A stretch of DNA of 64,000 nt from positions 434,001-498,000 of the forward strand of contig CAVQJJ010000011.1 in assembly GCA_963712835.1 (NCBI GenBank), written 5' to 3'. The DNA is from DATARH01 sp963712835 (lineage in GTDB: Bacteria; Pseudomonadota; Alphaproteobacteria; ATCC43930; CGMCC-115725). Under the pieces are notes generated by a model. It ran no database searches. It was not told the origin of the DNA and was given only the letters and a program-made list of their open reading frames with translations. Made by a program: the position numbers and the translations under genes. Each line of letters begins with the position of its first letter. Within the stretch, counting starts at the first letter, position 1. Below, piece by piece: positions 42,150 through 50,138 of the stretch.

Positions 42150-42569
42150 CTACCAGGAGCCGGTATTGGCCATGCTGCTCCAGGGTTCGGCAGGCGGCAG
42201 CCCTTCGCCGGCCTGCAGCAGCTCGATGGAGATGCCGTCGGGCGTGCGGACGAAGGCCATGCGGCCGTCGCGCGGCGGGCGGTTGATCGTCACGCCGTGG
42301 GCGATGAGGGCGCTGCAGGTGTCGTAGATGTTTTCTACGGCATAGGCGAGATGGCCGAAATTGCGGCCGCCGGGATAGGGCTGGGGATCCCAATTATAGG
42401 TGAGCTCCACGGCCGCCTCCTCGTCACCGGGGGCGGCGAGGAAGACATTGGTGTAGCGGCCTTTTTCGTCCGGACGGCGGCGGATCTCCTTGAGGCCGAG
42501 CACCTCGAAGAAGGCGATGGTGTCCTCCAGCGAACTGACGCGGATCATGGTGTGCAAATATTTGGTCAT
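42150..42569 (-). CDS. VOC family protein (glyoxalase I-like)
   Basis: A 139-residue vicinal-oxygen-chelate protein. It starts MTKYLHTMIRVSSLEDTIAF, where the histidine is the first metal ligand. It continues with FFEVLGLKEIRRRPDEKGRY, EAAVELTYNWDPQPY with a ligand glutamate, NFGHLAYAVENIYDTCSALI with the second histidine, and GISIELLQ with the final glutamate. These four ligands and the length match lactoylglutathione lyase (GloA), which detoxifies methylglyoxal, but related lyases and dioxygenases share them. GGAGGACACTCC precedes the ATG. A 339-bp gap separates it from the next gene upstream. Confidence 0.88.
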   Translation of the reverse strand: MTKYLHTMIRVSSLEDTIAFFEVLGLKEIRRRPDEKGRYTNVFLAAPGDEEAAVELTYNWDPQPYPGGRNFGHLAYAVENIYDTCSALIAHGVTINRPPRDGRMAFVRTPDGISIELLQAGEGLPPAEPWSSMANTGSW

Positions 42570-42908
42570 GGAGTGTCCTCCGGTCAGCGTGTTCGTGGCG
42601 GCGCGGCATGAGGGCCGAGGGATGGTGATAAGAATGATCGGTGGGCGCCAGGATTGTCCATATCGGCTAATGCCACAACGCGAAACGTCCGCTCTTGAAG
42701 ATGAGGAGGTTCGGCGGAACTACCGCCTTGGGGGCGATAGCGGAAGCTCGGCCGAGCGTCGCTCTGGGCAGCTCTGCGCCTGGAGGGAAAAATTCAAATT
42801 GAGCTATGCAGCGGCAACCAAGACTTCACCCTACTTTGCGCTTGGGAAGCGCGCCGCGCTGTCGCTACGATGTCCGACCGGGAGAGAAGTCACACAGAGG
42901 AGACGCCC
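42570..42908. other. Intergenic region without recognisable gene
   Basis: This 339-bp divergent gap lies between the VOC and D-2-hydroxyacid dehydrogenase genes. It contains a short AT-rich tract near 42790 (AAAAATTCAAATTGAGC) that could belong to a promoter, and a GAGGAG ribosome site at the right end. No coding frame or operator convinces me. Confidence 0.5.
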
Positions 42909-43892
42909 ATGCCCCGCCACCGCATCGTCACGCCAACCGGCCACGGCGAGGAGACCATGCAGATCGCCGCCGACTTGTTGCCGTCCGATTATGAGCTGGT
43001 GACCGCGCCGCACGGGACGCCGGAATTCTGGAACCTGCTGAAGGATGCCGAATTCTATATCGGCGCCGGCCAGTTCAAGCACGGCCCGGAATTCTACGCC
43101 CAGGCGCCGAAGCTGAGGCTCGTCCAGACCCTGAGCGCCGGCTACAACACCTATGACCTCGACGCCGCGCGCAACGCCGGCGTGCCGATCTGCAACAATG
43201 GCGGCGCCAACGCGACCGCGGTCGCCGAGCATGCGATCATGCTGATGCTGGCGGTGTCGCGCAATCTGATCTCGGTGCATGACGGCGTCGTTTCCGGGCG
43301 CTGGCGCGGCAACGATTTCAACTCGACGAAGCTCTATGAGCTTGAGGACAAGGTGCTCGGCATTGTCGGGCTCGGCAATATCGGCACCAAGGTCGCCCGC
43401 CGCGCCAAGGCGTTCGACATGCGCGTCCAGTATTACGACACCAACCGGCTCACGACCGCCCAGGAAGACGCGCTCGGCGTGCGCTTCGCATTGTTCCCCG
43501 AGCTGTTGAAGACCTCGGACTACGTCTCGCTGCACGTGCCGCTCGACAAGTCGACGCACAACCTCATCGGCGAGCGCGAGCTCAGCATGATGAAAAAGAC
43601 CGCGATCCTCATCAATACCTGCCGCGGGCCGGTGGTCGACGAGGTGGCGCTTTACCAGGCGCTGCGCGACGGGACGATCATGGCCGCCGGGCTCGACGTC
43701 ATGGTCCAGGAGCCGCCCAAGCCCGACCACGAGCTGTTCACGCTGAAGAATGCGATCTTCAGCCCGCATTCGGCCGGCCCGACCTGGGACAACCACCCCA
43801 AGCGCTGGCGCAACGCATTCGATAATTGCGAGCGCGTGGCGCGCGGCCAGCGGGCGTTCTGGATCGTCCCCGAACTGCGCGATGCGATGTAG
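42909..43892 (+). CDS. D-isomer specific 2-hydroxyacid dehydrogenase
   Basis: A 327-residue NAD-dependent enzyme. The Rossmann motif GIVGLGNIGTKVARRAK lies near residue 155. The catalytic arginine is in INTCRGPVVDE, the glutamate in DVMVQEPPKP and the histidine in IFSPHSAGPTWDNHPKRW. The family reduces 2-oxo acids (glyoxylate, hydroxypyruvate, phosphoglycerate type) or oxidises D-2-hydroxy acids. GAGGAGACGCCC fixes the start at 42909. It complements the L-hydroxyacid oxidase at 39621 in that both move between 2-hydroxy and 2-oxo acids. A GTCATTGCGAG repeat follows directly. Confidence 0.9.
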   Translation: MPRHRIVTPTGHGEETMQIAADLLPSDYELVTAPHGTPEFWNLLKDAEFYIGAGQFKHGPEFYAQAPKLRLVQTLSAGYNTYDLDAARNAGVPICNNGGANATAVAEHAIMLMLAVSRNLISVHDGVVSGRWRGNDFNSTKLYELEDKVLGIVGLGNIGTKVARRAKAFDMRVQYYDTNRLTTAQEDALGVRFALFPELLKTSDYVSLHVPLDKSTHNLIGERELSMMKKTAILINTCRGPVVDEVALYQALRDGTIMAAGLDVMVQEPPKPDHELFTLKNAIFSPHSAGPTWDNHPKRWRNAFDNCERVARGQRAFWIVPELRDAM

Positions 43893-43899
43893 AAAAGAG

Positions 43900-43991
43900 C
43901 GTCATTGCGAGGAGCCACAAGGCGACGAAGCAATCTCCCTCGGTAGAGGGCCAAGACGGCACGAGATTGCTTCGCCTCGCTCGCAATGACG
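43900..43991. repeat. Palindromic intergenic repeat, GTCATTGCGAG family (copy 3)
   Basis: CGTCATTGCGAGGAGC at the left pairs with GCTCGCAATGACG at the right, with inner arms GAAGCAATCTC and GAGATTGCTTC. It is the most complete copy in the window. Confidence 0.85.
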
Positions 43992-44012
43992 ATGTGTATC
44001 AGGGAGGTTGCG

Positions 44013-44423
44013 ATGGCCGGCCACAACCCGCGCACGGAAGACGAGGCGCGCACCTTTGTCGCGCATGTCGAGTCGCTGTTCATGCCGTGGAACATCGAGG
44101 CGCTGCTCGCGGGTTTCACGGAAGATTGCGTGATCCGGTTCGGCGACCTCCCCGAGCTGCGCGGCAAGCCGGTGCTGGAAGATCTGTTCCAGAGCCGCAT
44201 GGGGCGGCAGGTCGGCTATCGCCTAAAAAAGGAATTCCGCGCGCTGATGGACGACAAGATCGCCAATTACTGGGAAGGCTGGTGGCAGGACCGGCCGACC
44301 GGCAAGAAGATGCAGGGCCGCGGCGTCGAGGTGTGGACGATGCGCGACGGCAAGATCGCGGTCTGGGAGGCCGCGTTCAACGTCAAGGAAGAGGGCGGCG
44401 CGAGCGCGATGGGCGTGCTCTGA
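44013..44423 (+). CDS. SnoaL-like/NTF2-fold protein
   Basis: A 136-residue protein with the NTF2-like cone fold pattern: helices VAHVESLFMPWNIEALLAGF, then TEDCVIRFGDLPELRGKPVL and EDLFQSRM. Strands RLKKEFRALMDDKIANYWEG, VEVWTMRDGKIAVWEAAFNV follow. The conserved DG-K-I and WE-A at the end are typical. The family includes polyketide cyclases, isomerases, dehydratases and non-catalytic binders. GGGAGGTTGCG precedes ATG 44013. It is followed after 32 bases by a Tat-exported amidohydrolase on the same strand, so a joint role is plausible. Confidence 0.83.
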   Translation: MAGHNPRTEDEARTFVAHVESLFMPWNIEALLAGFTEDCVIRFGDLPELRGKPVLEDLFQSRMGRQVGYRLKKEFRALMDDKIANYWEGWWQDRPTGKKMQGRGVEVWTMRDGKIAVWEAAFNVKEEGGASAMGVL

Positions 44424-44455
44424 GCGCCGCCACTATCTATGGGGGGAAGGGCGGA

Positions 44456-45511
44456 ATGGCTCAACTGCATGGGCATGGTTGCGGCTGCGTTTCGCGACGG
44501 CTGGTGCTCGGCGGTCTCGCCGGCGCCGCGGCGCTAGGTCTGGCGAAGGCACGCGCCGACGACCCGCACGACCCGGCGCCGCGCCGGATCGACGTGCACC
44601 ATCATTTCTTCCCGCCCGCCTATCTCGACAAGATCGAAGAGGTGGTCGGCAACAAGCCGAGTCCGCTGATGACGGGGTGGAGCGCCGCCGGCGTGCTCGA
44701 TCACATGGACAAGAGCGGGGTCGCCACCGCGATCCTGTCGATGTCGCCCTGGGGGCCGCATTTCAAGGACGCAGCGCAGGCGCGCGACCTGGCGCGCGCG
44801 TGCAACGACTATGCGGCGCAGACCAACCGCGACCATCCCGGCCGGTTCGGGCTGTTCGCGGCGATGCCGCTTTCCGATGTCGACGGCGCGCTCGCCGAGA
44901 TCGCCTATGCGCTCGACACGCTCAAGGCGGACGGGGTCGGGCTGATGACGAGCTATGGCGAGAAATGGCCGGGCGACCCGGCCTTCGCGCCGGTGTTCGC
45001 GGAGCTCAACCGGCGCAAGGCGGTGGTCTACTTCCACCCTAACACGCCGCAATGCTGCGGCAGCCTCGTGCCGGGCTCGAGCCCGGCGATGCTCGAATGG
45101 CCCTACGACACGGGCCGCACGGTGCTGAGCCTGTTGCTGTCTGGATCGCTGGTGAAATACCCCGATATTCGCTGGATTTTTTCGCATGCCGGCGGGCCGG
45201 TGCCGGCGCTCGCCGGACGCATCGTCAACATGACGCGCACTCGCCCCGATCTCGCGCAGATCGCGCCGCAAGGGGTGATGCACGAGCTGACGCGGCTCCA
45301 TTACGACACCGCCAACGCCTATTTCGCGCCGACCATGGCGGCGCTCTTAAAATTCGTGCCGGCGAGCCAGGTGCTGTTCGGCAGTGACTACCCGTATTTC
45401 ACGCTGGAACAAAATGTCGACGGGCTCGCGGAAATTCCGCTCAGCCAGGCCGAGCGCCAGGCGATCGACCGCGGCAATGCCGCGCGGTTAATGCCGCGGT
45501 TTGCGGAGTGA
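44456..45511 (+). CDS. Tat-exported amidohydrolase (ACMSD-like decarboxylase/hydrolase)
   Basis: A 351-residue enzyme with a twin-arginine leader: SRRLVLGGLAGAAALGLAKA (residues 13-32). The mature domain is an amidohydrolase_2 barrel with IDVHHHFFPPAYL carrying the metal pair. VVYFHPNTPQC, WIFSHAGGPVPALAGRI and the C-terminal VLFGSDYPY with the catalytic aspartate follow. The H-x-H, H and GSDYPY layout matches 2-amino-3-carboxymuconate-6-semialdehyde decarboxylase-type and gamma-resorcylate decarboxylase-type enzymes. Export is unusual for that group, which suggests a periplasmic substrate. GGGGGGAAGG precedes the ATG. It sits behind a SnoaL-like gene. Confidence 0.87.
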   Translation: MAQLHGHGCGCVSRRLVLGGLAGAAALGLAKARADDPHDPAPRRIDVHHHFFPPAYLDKIEEVVGNKPSPLMTGWSAAGVLDHMDKSGVATAILSMSPWGPHFKDAAQARDLARACNDYAAQTNRDHPGRFGLFAAMPLSDVDGALAEIAYALDTLKADGVGLMTSYGEKWPGDPAFAPVFAELNRRKAVVYFHPNTPQCCGSLVPGSSPAMLEWPYDTGRTVLSLLLSGSLVKYPDIRWIFSHAGGPVPALAGRIVNMTRTRPDLAQIAPQGVMHELTRLHYDTANAYFAPTMAALLKFVPASQVLFGSDYPYFTLEQNVDGLAEIPLSQAERQAIDRGNAARLMPRFAE

Positions 45512-45523
45512 GCATTGGAAGCG

Positions 45524-45564
45524 GCATCATTTGATGCTATTTTTGATGCTTGACAGGAGCATCA
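45524..45564. promoter_or_regulatory. Inverted repeats upstream of VapBC
   Basis: GCATCA-TT-TGATGC (45524-45537) is followed by TGATGC (45544-45549) and GCATCA (45559-45564), the latter overlapping the ribosome site. Paired short palindromes here are what one expects for VapB autorepression. Confidence 0.7.
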
Positions 45565-45567
45565 GCA

Positions 45568-45765
45568 ATGCGGACGACGGTGGCAATTGACGACGAATTG
45601 ATGGAGCAAGCGCGGGAATATACGGGTTTAACCGAAAACGCGGCTCTCATTCGGGAAGCACTCAAGACGCTCGTAGCGGTTGAAGCCGGCCGCCGCCTGG
45701 CCAGGCTCGGAGGCACCGATCCAAAGGCTAAAGCACCTCCTCGCCGTCGGCCAAAGCTGCGATGA
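45568..45765 (+). CDS. VapB-type antitoxin
   Basis: A 65-residue protein, MRTTVAIDDELMEQAREYTG then LTENAALIREALKTLVAVEA, which is the VapB ribbon-helix-helix pattern (PF09957-like). The basic tail ends in PPRRRPKLR. AGGAGC lies 8 bases before the ATG. It overlaps the toxin gene by four bases (ATGA). It should bind the palindromes at 45524-45564 and neutralise VapC. Confidence 0.9.
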   Translation: MRTTVAIDDELMEQAREYTGLTENAALIREALKTLVAVEAGRRLARLGGTDPKAKAPPRRRPKLR

Positions 45766-46169
45766 TCCTTGTCGACACCTCGGTTTGGATCGCTCACCTA
45801 GAGTCCACCAACGAAGTTCTTGCCGCTCTGATGGAACGCGAAGAAGCGGCGACGCATCCTTTTGTCATTGGCGAGGTGGCGATGGGCTATGTACGCCAGC
45901 GCGATCTTGTCATCGCCGAGTTGCGCAAGCTACCGAGTGTTCGGGTTATCGGGGATAGCGACGTTGTATTCATGGTTGACCGGCACCGGTTGTTTGGCAC
46001 CGGAATTGGGTACATTGATGCTCACCTGCTTGCCGCGGCCCTTTTTGCGGATGCGGTAACGTTGTGGACCCGCGATCGCCGGCTTCGGGCTGCCGCCACT
46101 CAGCTTGGCGTTGAGGCTTATCCGGTAAATCAGCTCTCCCGGCACTTGACCATGCGCAGCGGGGTGTAG
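45762..46169 (+). CDS. VapC toxin (PIN domain ribonuclease)
   Basis: A 135-residue PIN-domain protein. The four acidic residues of the active site are present: D5 in ILVDTSVW, E38 in VIGEVAMG, D86 in GIGYIDAHLL and D105 in WTRDRRL. VapC toxins cut tRNA or rRNA. ATG 45762 overlaps the VapB stop, so translation is coupled. Its 3' end overlaps the convergent MaoC-like gene by 40 bases. This is the second toxin-antitoxin pair in the window. Confidence 0.92.
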   Translation: MILVDTSVWIAHLESTNEVLAALMEREEAATHPFVIGEVAMGYVRQRDLVIAELRKLPSVRVIGDSDVVFMVDRHRLFGTGIGYIDAHLLAAALFADAVTLWTRDRRLRAAATQLGVEAYPVNQLSRHLTMRSGV

Positions 46170-46591
46170 ATTTGCACCGCCTCGCCACGCTGGTTGACAA
46201 CCCGGTTGCGGGTACGGACGAGGCCGCGGCCGGGGCGGCTTTTCGACAGGCGCGCCTCGACGACCTCGCATTCGACATGGATCGTGTCGCCGGCGACAAC
46301 CGGTCCCTTGATGTCGAGCTCCATGTGCAGGAACGCGAACCCCGTGTGCTGCATGGTCGATTGGGTGAGCAGCCCCTCGGCGAAGGCGTAGACCAGCGCG
46401 CCCGGCGCCGGCCGGCCTTTGATATCGCTCTCTTCCTTGAGGAATTCGAGGTTGGTGAACAGCACCTCGACCATGCCGGTGCAGTTGACGAAAGCGGTGA
46501 TGTCGGCTTCGGTGACGGTGCGGCCGATGGTCTTGAATTGCCGCCCGACCGGCAAATCCTCGAAGAACAGGCCTAGTCCCAGCGTTTCCAT
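46130..46591 (-). CDS. MaoC-like hotdog-fold dehydratase
   Basis: A 153-residue single hotdog domain. FFEDLPVGRQFKTIGRTVTE and ADITAFVNCTGMVE form the usual start. PAPGALVYAFAEGLLTQSTM follows, then AFLHMELDIKGPVVAGDTIH with VECEVVEARLSKSRPGRGL and a V-N-Q-R-G-E strand. MaoC proteins hydrate enoyl-CoA or related thioesters; the usual D-x-N-x-x-H dyad is altered here (the segment reads NCTGMVEVLFTN), so catalysis is unsure. GGGAG lies before ATG 46591. It overlaps VapC by 40 bases tail to tail. Confidence 0.82.
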   Translation of the reverse strand: METLGLGLFFEDLPVGRQFKTIGRTVTEADITAFVNCTGMVEVLFTNLEFLKEESDIKGRPAPGALVYAFAEGLLTQSTMQHTGFAFLHMELDIKGPVVAGDTIHVECEVVEARLSKSRPGRGLVRTRNRVVNQRGEAVQIYTPLRMVKCRES

Positions 46592-46658
46592 CTCATGCTC
46601 CCGCAACACCGCCGGCCGATGCTAGCATGGCGGCGCCCGCCGTTTTTAAGGAACCGCC

Positions 46659-47309
46659 ATGCCCCGGATCGCCCTCATCCATGCCGTCGCCGTGGCGATG
46701 CCGCCGGTGCACGAGGCGTTCCGCAAGCTTTGGCCGGAAGCGGAGTGCATCGACATCCTCGACACCTCGTTGTCGCGCGACCGCGAGCGCGAAGGGCGGC
46801 TGACCGATAGGATGATCGGCCGCTTTCGGCTGCTCGCCAAGTACGCGGAAGATAACGGCGCCGCCGGCATCCTTTACACCTGCTCGGCCTTTGGCGGGGC
46901 GATCGAGCAGACGGCGGAACAGACGAAAATCCCGGTGCTGAAGCCCAACGAGGCGATGTTCGAGGCGGCGCTCGCAGCCGGTAAGCGGCTCGGCATGCTC
47001 GCGACGTTCGAGCCGAGCGTCGCCGGCATGGAAGAGGAGTTCCGTGAGATGGCAGACGCGGCCGGGTCGAAAACCGCGCTCAACAGTTTTTGCGTGCCCG
47101 GCGCGATGAAAGCGCTGCAGGCGGGCGACGGCGCCGAGCACGACCAACTGGTGGCGATCGCCGCGCCGCGCTTCGCCGACCACGACGCGGTGCTGCTCGC
47201 GCATTTCTCGACCTCCCGCGCGGCCGCGGCGGTCAAGGCCGCGGTACGCTGCCCGGTGCTGACAGCGCCCGGCGCGGCGGTGACCAAGCTCAAAGGGCTG
47301 ATCGGCTAG
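46659..47309 (+). CDS. Aspartate/glutamate racemase-like protein
   Basis: A 216-residue protein of the Asp/Glu/hydantoin racemase superfamily (PF01177). The first half has the cysteine in GILYTCSAFGGAIEQ, as in the family. At the second site, where most racemases and maleate isomerases have a second catalytic cysteine, the sequence reads VLLAHFSTSRAA, so that cysteine is absent. IPVLKPNEAMFEAALAAG and LGMLATFEPSVAGM are typical of the arylmalonate decarboxylase/hydantoin branch, some of which also use a single cysteine. AAGGAACC precedes the ATG. It may therefore be a decarboxylase or isomerase rather than a racemase. Confidence 0.8.
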   Translation: MPRIALIHAVAVAMPPVHEAFRKLWPEAECIDILDTSLSRDREREGRLTDRMIGRFRLLAKYAEDNGAAGILYTCSAFGGAIEQTAEQTKIPVLKPNEAMFEAALAAGKRLGMLATFEPSVAGMEEEFREMADAAGSKTALNSFCVPGAMKALQAGDGAEHDQLVAIAAPRFADHDAVLLAHFSTSRAAAAVKAAVRCPVLTAPGAAVTKLKGLIG

Positions 47310-47377
47310 AGTGCTCATCCATAAAGCCCGGCCTCGGCCGAGGAGCGGTTCTCCAACGTGAACCAGGGACACCAATC

Positions 47378-48364
47378 ATGATCGCCGTCGTCACCGGCGG
47401 CAGCGCCGGGGTCGGACGCGCCACCGCGCGCGAATTCGCCGCGCGCGGCTGGGATGTCGCGATCATCGCGCGCAACCGGACGCGGCTCGACGCGACAGCC
47501 GACGAGCTGCGCAAGCGGGGGGTGCGGGCGCTGCCGATCGCCGCCGATGTCGCCGACGCCGAAGCGATCGAGGCGGCCGCCGAGCAGGTCGAGCACGAGC
47601 TGGGGCCGATCGACGCCTGGGTCAACAACGCGATGGCGACGATTTTCGCGACGTTCGACCGCGTCTCGGCCGAGGAATTCCGCCGCGGCACCGAGGTCAC
47701 TTATCTCGGCCAGGTGCACGGCACGATGGCGGCGCTCAGTCGGATGCGGCCGCGCGACCGCGGCACCATCGTCAATGTCGGCTCGGCGCTGGCGTATCGC
47801 GCGATCCCGCTGCAATCGGTCTATTGCGGCGCCAAATACGCGGTGCGCGGGTTCACCGACGCGCTGCGTACCGAGCTGATGCACGACAAGAGCGCGGTGC
47901 GGCTCATCATGGTGCATCTGCCGGCGGTCAACACGCCGCAATTCGACTGGGCGCTCAACAAGATGGGACGGCGTCCCCAACCGGTGCCGCCAATCTTCCA
48001 ACCCGAAGCGCCGGCGCGCGCCATCGCCGATGCGGCGATGGGACGAGGGAGCCGCGAAATCTGGGTCGGCATGCCGACCTGGCAGGCGATCATCGCCAAC
48101 AAGCTGGCGCCGGGGGTGATCGACCGCTACCTCGCGCGCACCGGCTATCGCAGCCAGCTGACGAAAGAGCCGGTCCCGGCCGACGCCCCGGCCAATCTGT
48201 TTGCCTCGCCGGACGGCAATTGGGGCGCGCACGGAAGGTTCGACGACGGCGCCTACGAGGTCACGCTTGAACAGCGAATGGGACGCCATCGCGGCGCGAT
48301 CGCGCTGGCACTAGCCGGGCTGGCGGGCTTCGGCCTGGCGATGCTGATCCGCGGCTTGCGCTAG
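47378..48364 (+). CDS. SDR family oxidoreductase with C-terminal membrane anchor
   Basis: A 328-residue short-chain dehydrogenase. It has VVTGGSAGVGRATAREFAAR at the start, an R-N-R cofactor stretch (IIARNRTRLD) that favours NADP, WVNNAMATIF in place of NNAG, the catalytic serine in VNVGSALAYR and YCGAK at the active site. A long C-terminal extension ends in a probable membrane helix (AIALALAGLAGFGLAMLIRG). This is the layout of the membrane-anchored SDR group that has a short tail helix. AGGGACACC precedes the ATG. It follows the racemase-like gene by 68 bases on the same strand. Confidence 0.88.
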   Translation: MIAVVTGGSAGVGRATAREFAARGWDVAIIARNRTRLDATADELRKRGVRALPIAADVADAEAIEAAAEQVEHELGPIDAWVNNAMATIFATFDRVSAEEFRRGTEVTYLGQVHGTMAALSRMRPRDRGTIVNVGSALAYRAIPLQSVYCGAKYAVRGFTDALRTELMHDKSAVRLIMVHLPAVNTPQFDWALNKMGRRPQPVPPIFQPEAPARAIADAAMGRGSREIWVGMPTWQAIIANKLAPGVIDRYLARTGYRSQLTKEPVPADAPANLFASPDGNWGAHGRFDDGAYEVTLEQRMGRHRGAIALALAGLAGFGLAMLIRGLR

Positions 48365-48428
48365 ATGCGCCGATCAATTTTCGGTGCGTGCCGCAAAAAG
48401 CGAGGCGGCCAGATACGCTGCCGTCATC

Positions 48429-48620
48429 ATGAAAATGGTGCTGGCGTTCCCGATGCTGCTGGCGGGTTGCGGTCACGTCTCCGGCGCGTGCCCCGATCCT
48501 GATCCCGACCCGACCGATGCCTGCTCCACGTCGTACAGCCAAACTCACGGCATGGAGATCGCGTCCGCGGCGTCTCGGAAACGTTGGACGACGGCGAGCC
48601 GAGCCGTGGCAGCACGATAG
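48429..48620 (+). CDS. Possible small lipoprotein (weak)
   Basis: A 63-residue ORF starting MKMVLAFPMLLAGCGHVSGA, where LLAGC is a good lipobox. The rest is low-complexity (CPDPDPDPTDAC), and the C-terminal part looks unselected. No ribosome site is clear. It is the only candidate in the 485-bp gap 48365-48849, which otherwise shows nothing recognisable. Confidence 0.3.
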   Translation: MKMVLAFPMLLAGCGHVSGACPDPDPDPTDACSTSYSQTHGMEIASAASRKRWTTASRAVAAR

Positions 48621-48849
48621 TCGAGGCCCCCACGGGAGCCGGAAAGCACGGCCGCCGCGAAATTCGCTGGCGCCCGTCAGTGCGAGCGCCTTGCCATTTG
48701 AAGTCGAATGGAACCCATCGTGTGACGTAGGGTGTACGGAGCGATACCTTCGAACTTGGCTCTCACGATGGCTGCAGGCGCGCCGCTGACGTCCAGGACC
48801 GGTTGCCCTGCCCGGTGTTCATGGGCTCGCAGCTAGGCTGCGCCCCGGG

Positions 48850-49821
48850 ATGACGGAAGATTTAAGTGCTGCCCTTCGCGCTGGCGACCGGCGGGCGCTG
48901 GCGCGCGCGGTGACGCTCGTCGAATCGACGCGCACCGACCACCGCGGACAGGCCGAGGCCCTGGTCGAGGCGATCCTTCCCGACACCGGCAAGGCGACGC
49001 GGCTCGGCATTTCCGGGCCGCCCGGCGCGGGCAAATCGACCTTTATCGAGCACTTCGGCCTCGATGGTCTCACGCGCGGCCACAAGATCGCGGTGCTCGC
49101 GGTCGATCCGGCGTCGAAACGGGGCGGCGGTGCGATCCTCGGCGACAAGACGCGGATGGCCGAACTGGCGCGAGCGCCGAACGCCTTTATTCGCCCGTCG
49201 CCCGGCGGCGAGGGGATGGGCGGCGTCGCGCGCCGCACGCGCGAGGCGATCCTTCTCGTCGAGGCGGCCGGGTTCGACACGGTGATCGTCGAGACCGTCG
49301 GCGCCGGCCAGTCGGAAACGACGGTCGCCGCGATGGTCGACATGTTCGTGCTGATCCTACCGCCCGCCGCCGGCGACGAGCTGCAGGGGCTGAAGCGCGG
49401 GATCATCGAGCTGGCCGATTTGGTGCTGGTCAACAAGGCCGACGGCGAATTGCTCGACCACGCCAACCGCTCGGCGGCGGACTACGCCAACGCGCTCAGG
49501 CTGATCCGGCCACGCATCGCCGGCTGGGAGACGCCGGTACGCACGGTCTCGGCGCTGACCGGCGCCGGGGTCGATGCGGTGTGGGACGATGTCGCGAAGT
49601 TCCGCACACTGCTGGAAGCGAGCGGCGCGTGGGCGCACCACCGCGCCGAGCAGGCGCGGGCGGCGCTGTGGACGGAAATCGGCGAAAGCCTGCTTGCGCG
49701 GTTTCGCACGTCCTCCGCGGTGGCGGCACGGTTTGCCGTAATCGAGCGCAGGGTCAAGGAAGGCGCGCGCACCCCGGCCGATGGGGCAAGGGAGTTGCTG
49801 GGGCTTTTCTTGCGCCAATGA
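48850..49821 (+). CDS. meaB: Methylmalonyl-CoA mutase-associated GTPase MeaB
   Basis: A 323-residue G3E GTPase (ArgK/MeaB family). It has Walker A GISGPPGAGKSTFIE (53-67), the D-P-A-S-K metal/switch region, GGAILGDKTRMAELAR, then IVETVGAGQSE and the specificity motif LVNKADGE. The C-terminal helices (ALLGLFLRQ-type end) form the dimer arm. MeaB guards and reloads adenosylcobalamin in methylmalonyl-CoA mutase. No mutase gene lies next to it here, unlike in many genomes. Usual DPSS is DPAS in this copy. The start has no clear ribosome site, but the reading frame begins cleanly at ATG 48850. Confidence 0.92.
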   Translation: MTEDLSAALRAGDRRALARAVTLVESTRTDHRGQAEALVEAILPDTGKATRLGISGPPGAGKSTFIEHFGLDGLTRGHKIAVLAVDPASKRGGGAILGDKTRMAELARAPNAFIRPSPGGEGMGGVARRTREAILLVEAAGFDTVIVETVGAGQSETTVAAMVDMFVLILPPAAGDELQGLKRGIIELADLVLVNKADGELLDHANRSAADYANALRLIRPRIAGWETPVRTVSALTGAGVDAVWDDVAKFRTLLEASGAWAHHRAEQARAALWTEIGESLLARFRTSSAVAARFAVIERRVKEGARTPADGARELLGLFLRQ

Positions 49822-49822
49822 G

Positions 49823-49909
49823 TGCACCATCCCGGCGCAAGCCGGGACCCATGATTGAGCCGTTCGAGCGGCGGCACGATAGGCCCCGGCTTGCGCCGGG
49901 GTGGTGCAC
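49823..49909. repeat. Inverted repeat GTGCACCATCCCGGCGCAAGCC family
   Basis: GTGCACCATCCCGGCGCAAG (from 49823) is mirrored by CTTGCGCCGGGGTGGTGCAC (to 49909), giving arms of about 25 bp with few mismatches. It begins immediately after the meaB stop. The remainder of the gap to 50138 shows nothing recognisable. Confidence 0.8.
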
Positions 49910-50138
49910 AGGGGTGGACTGCCGACTAGTGCTCAGCCGCCGCCAGAAGGAAAATCGTGAAATCGCGTCTCCCTGGAAGGGGAGATCGCGACCAATAGTG
50001 TTCTCCAAACCCATCTAAGCGCGGCCTTGTGATCGATGTGCCCCGTCGTGTAGCGCTGCCAAGCCATATCAAGAAAAGCAGCGATAAGCCCGACACTAAG
50101 ACGAGAGATGTCGCGACGTCATTGCTTATAACTGGAGC

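Noticed and set aside
48365..48849. Possible small genes in the gap before meaB
   Set aside because: Apart from a weak lipobox ORF at 48429, frames here lack ribosome sites and consistent codon bias.
49910..50138. Possible coding frames in the gap after meaB
   Set aside because: Frames are short and overlap a palindromic repeat; no motif or ribosome site supports them.
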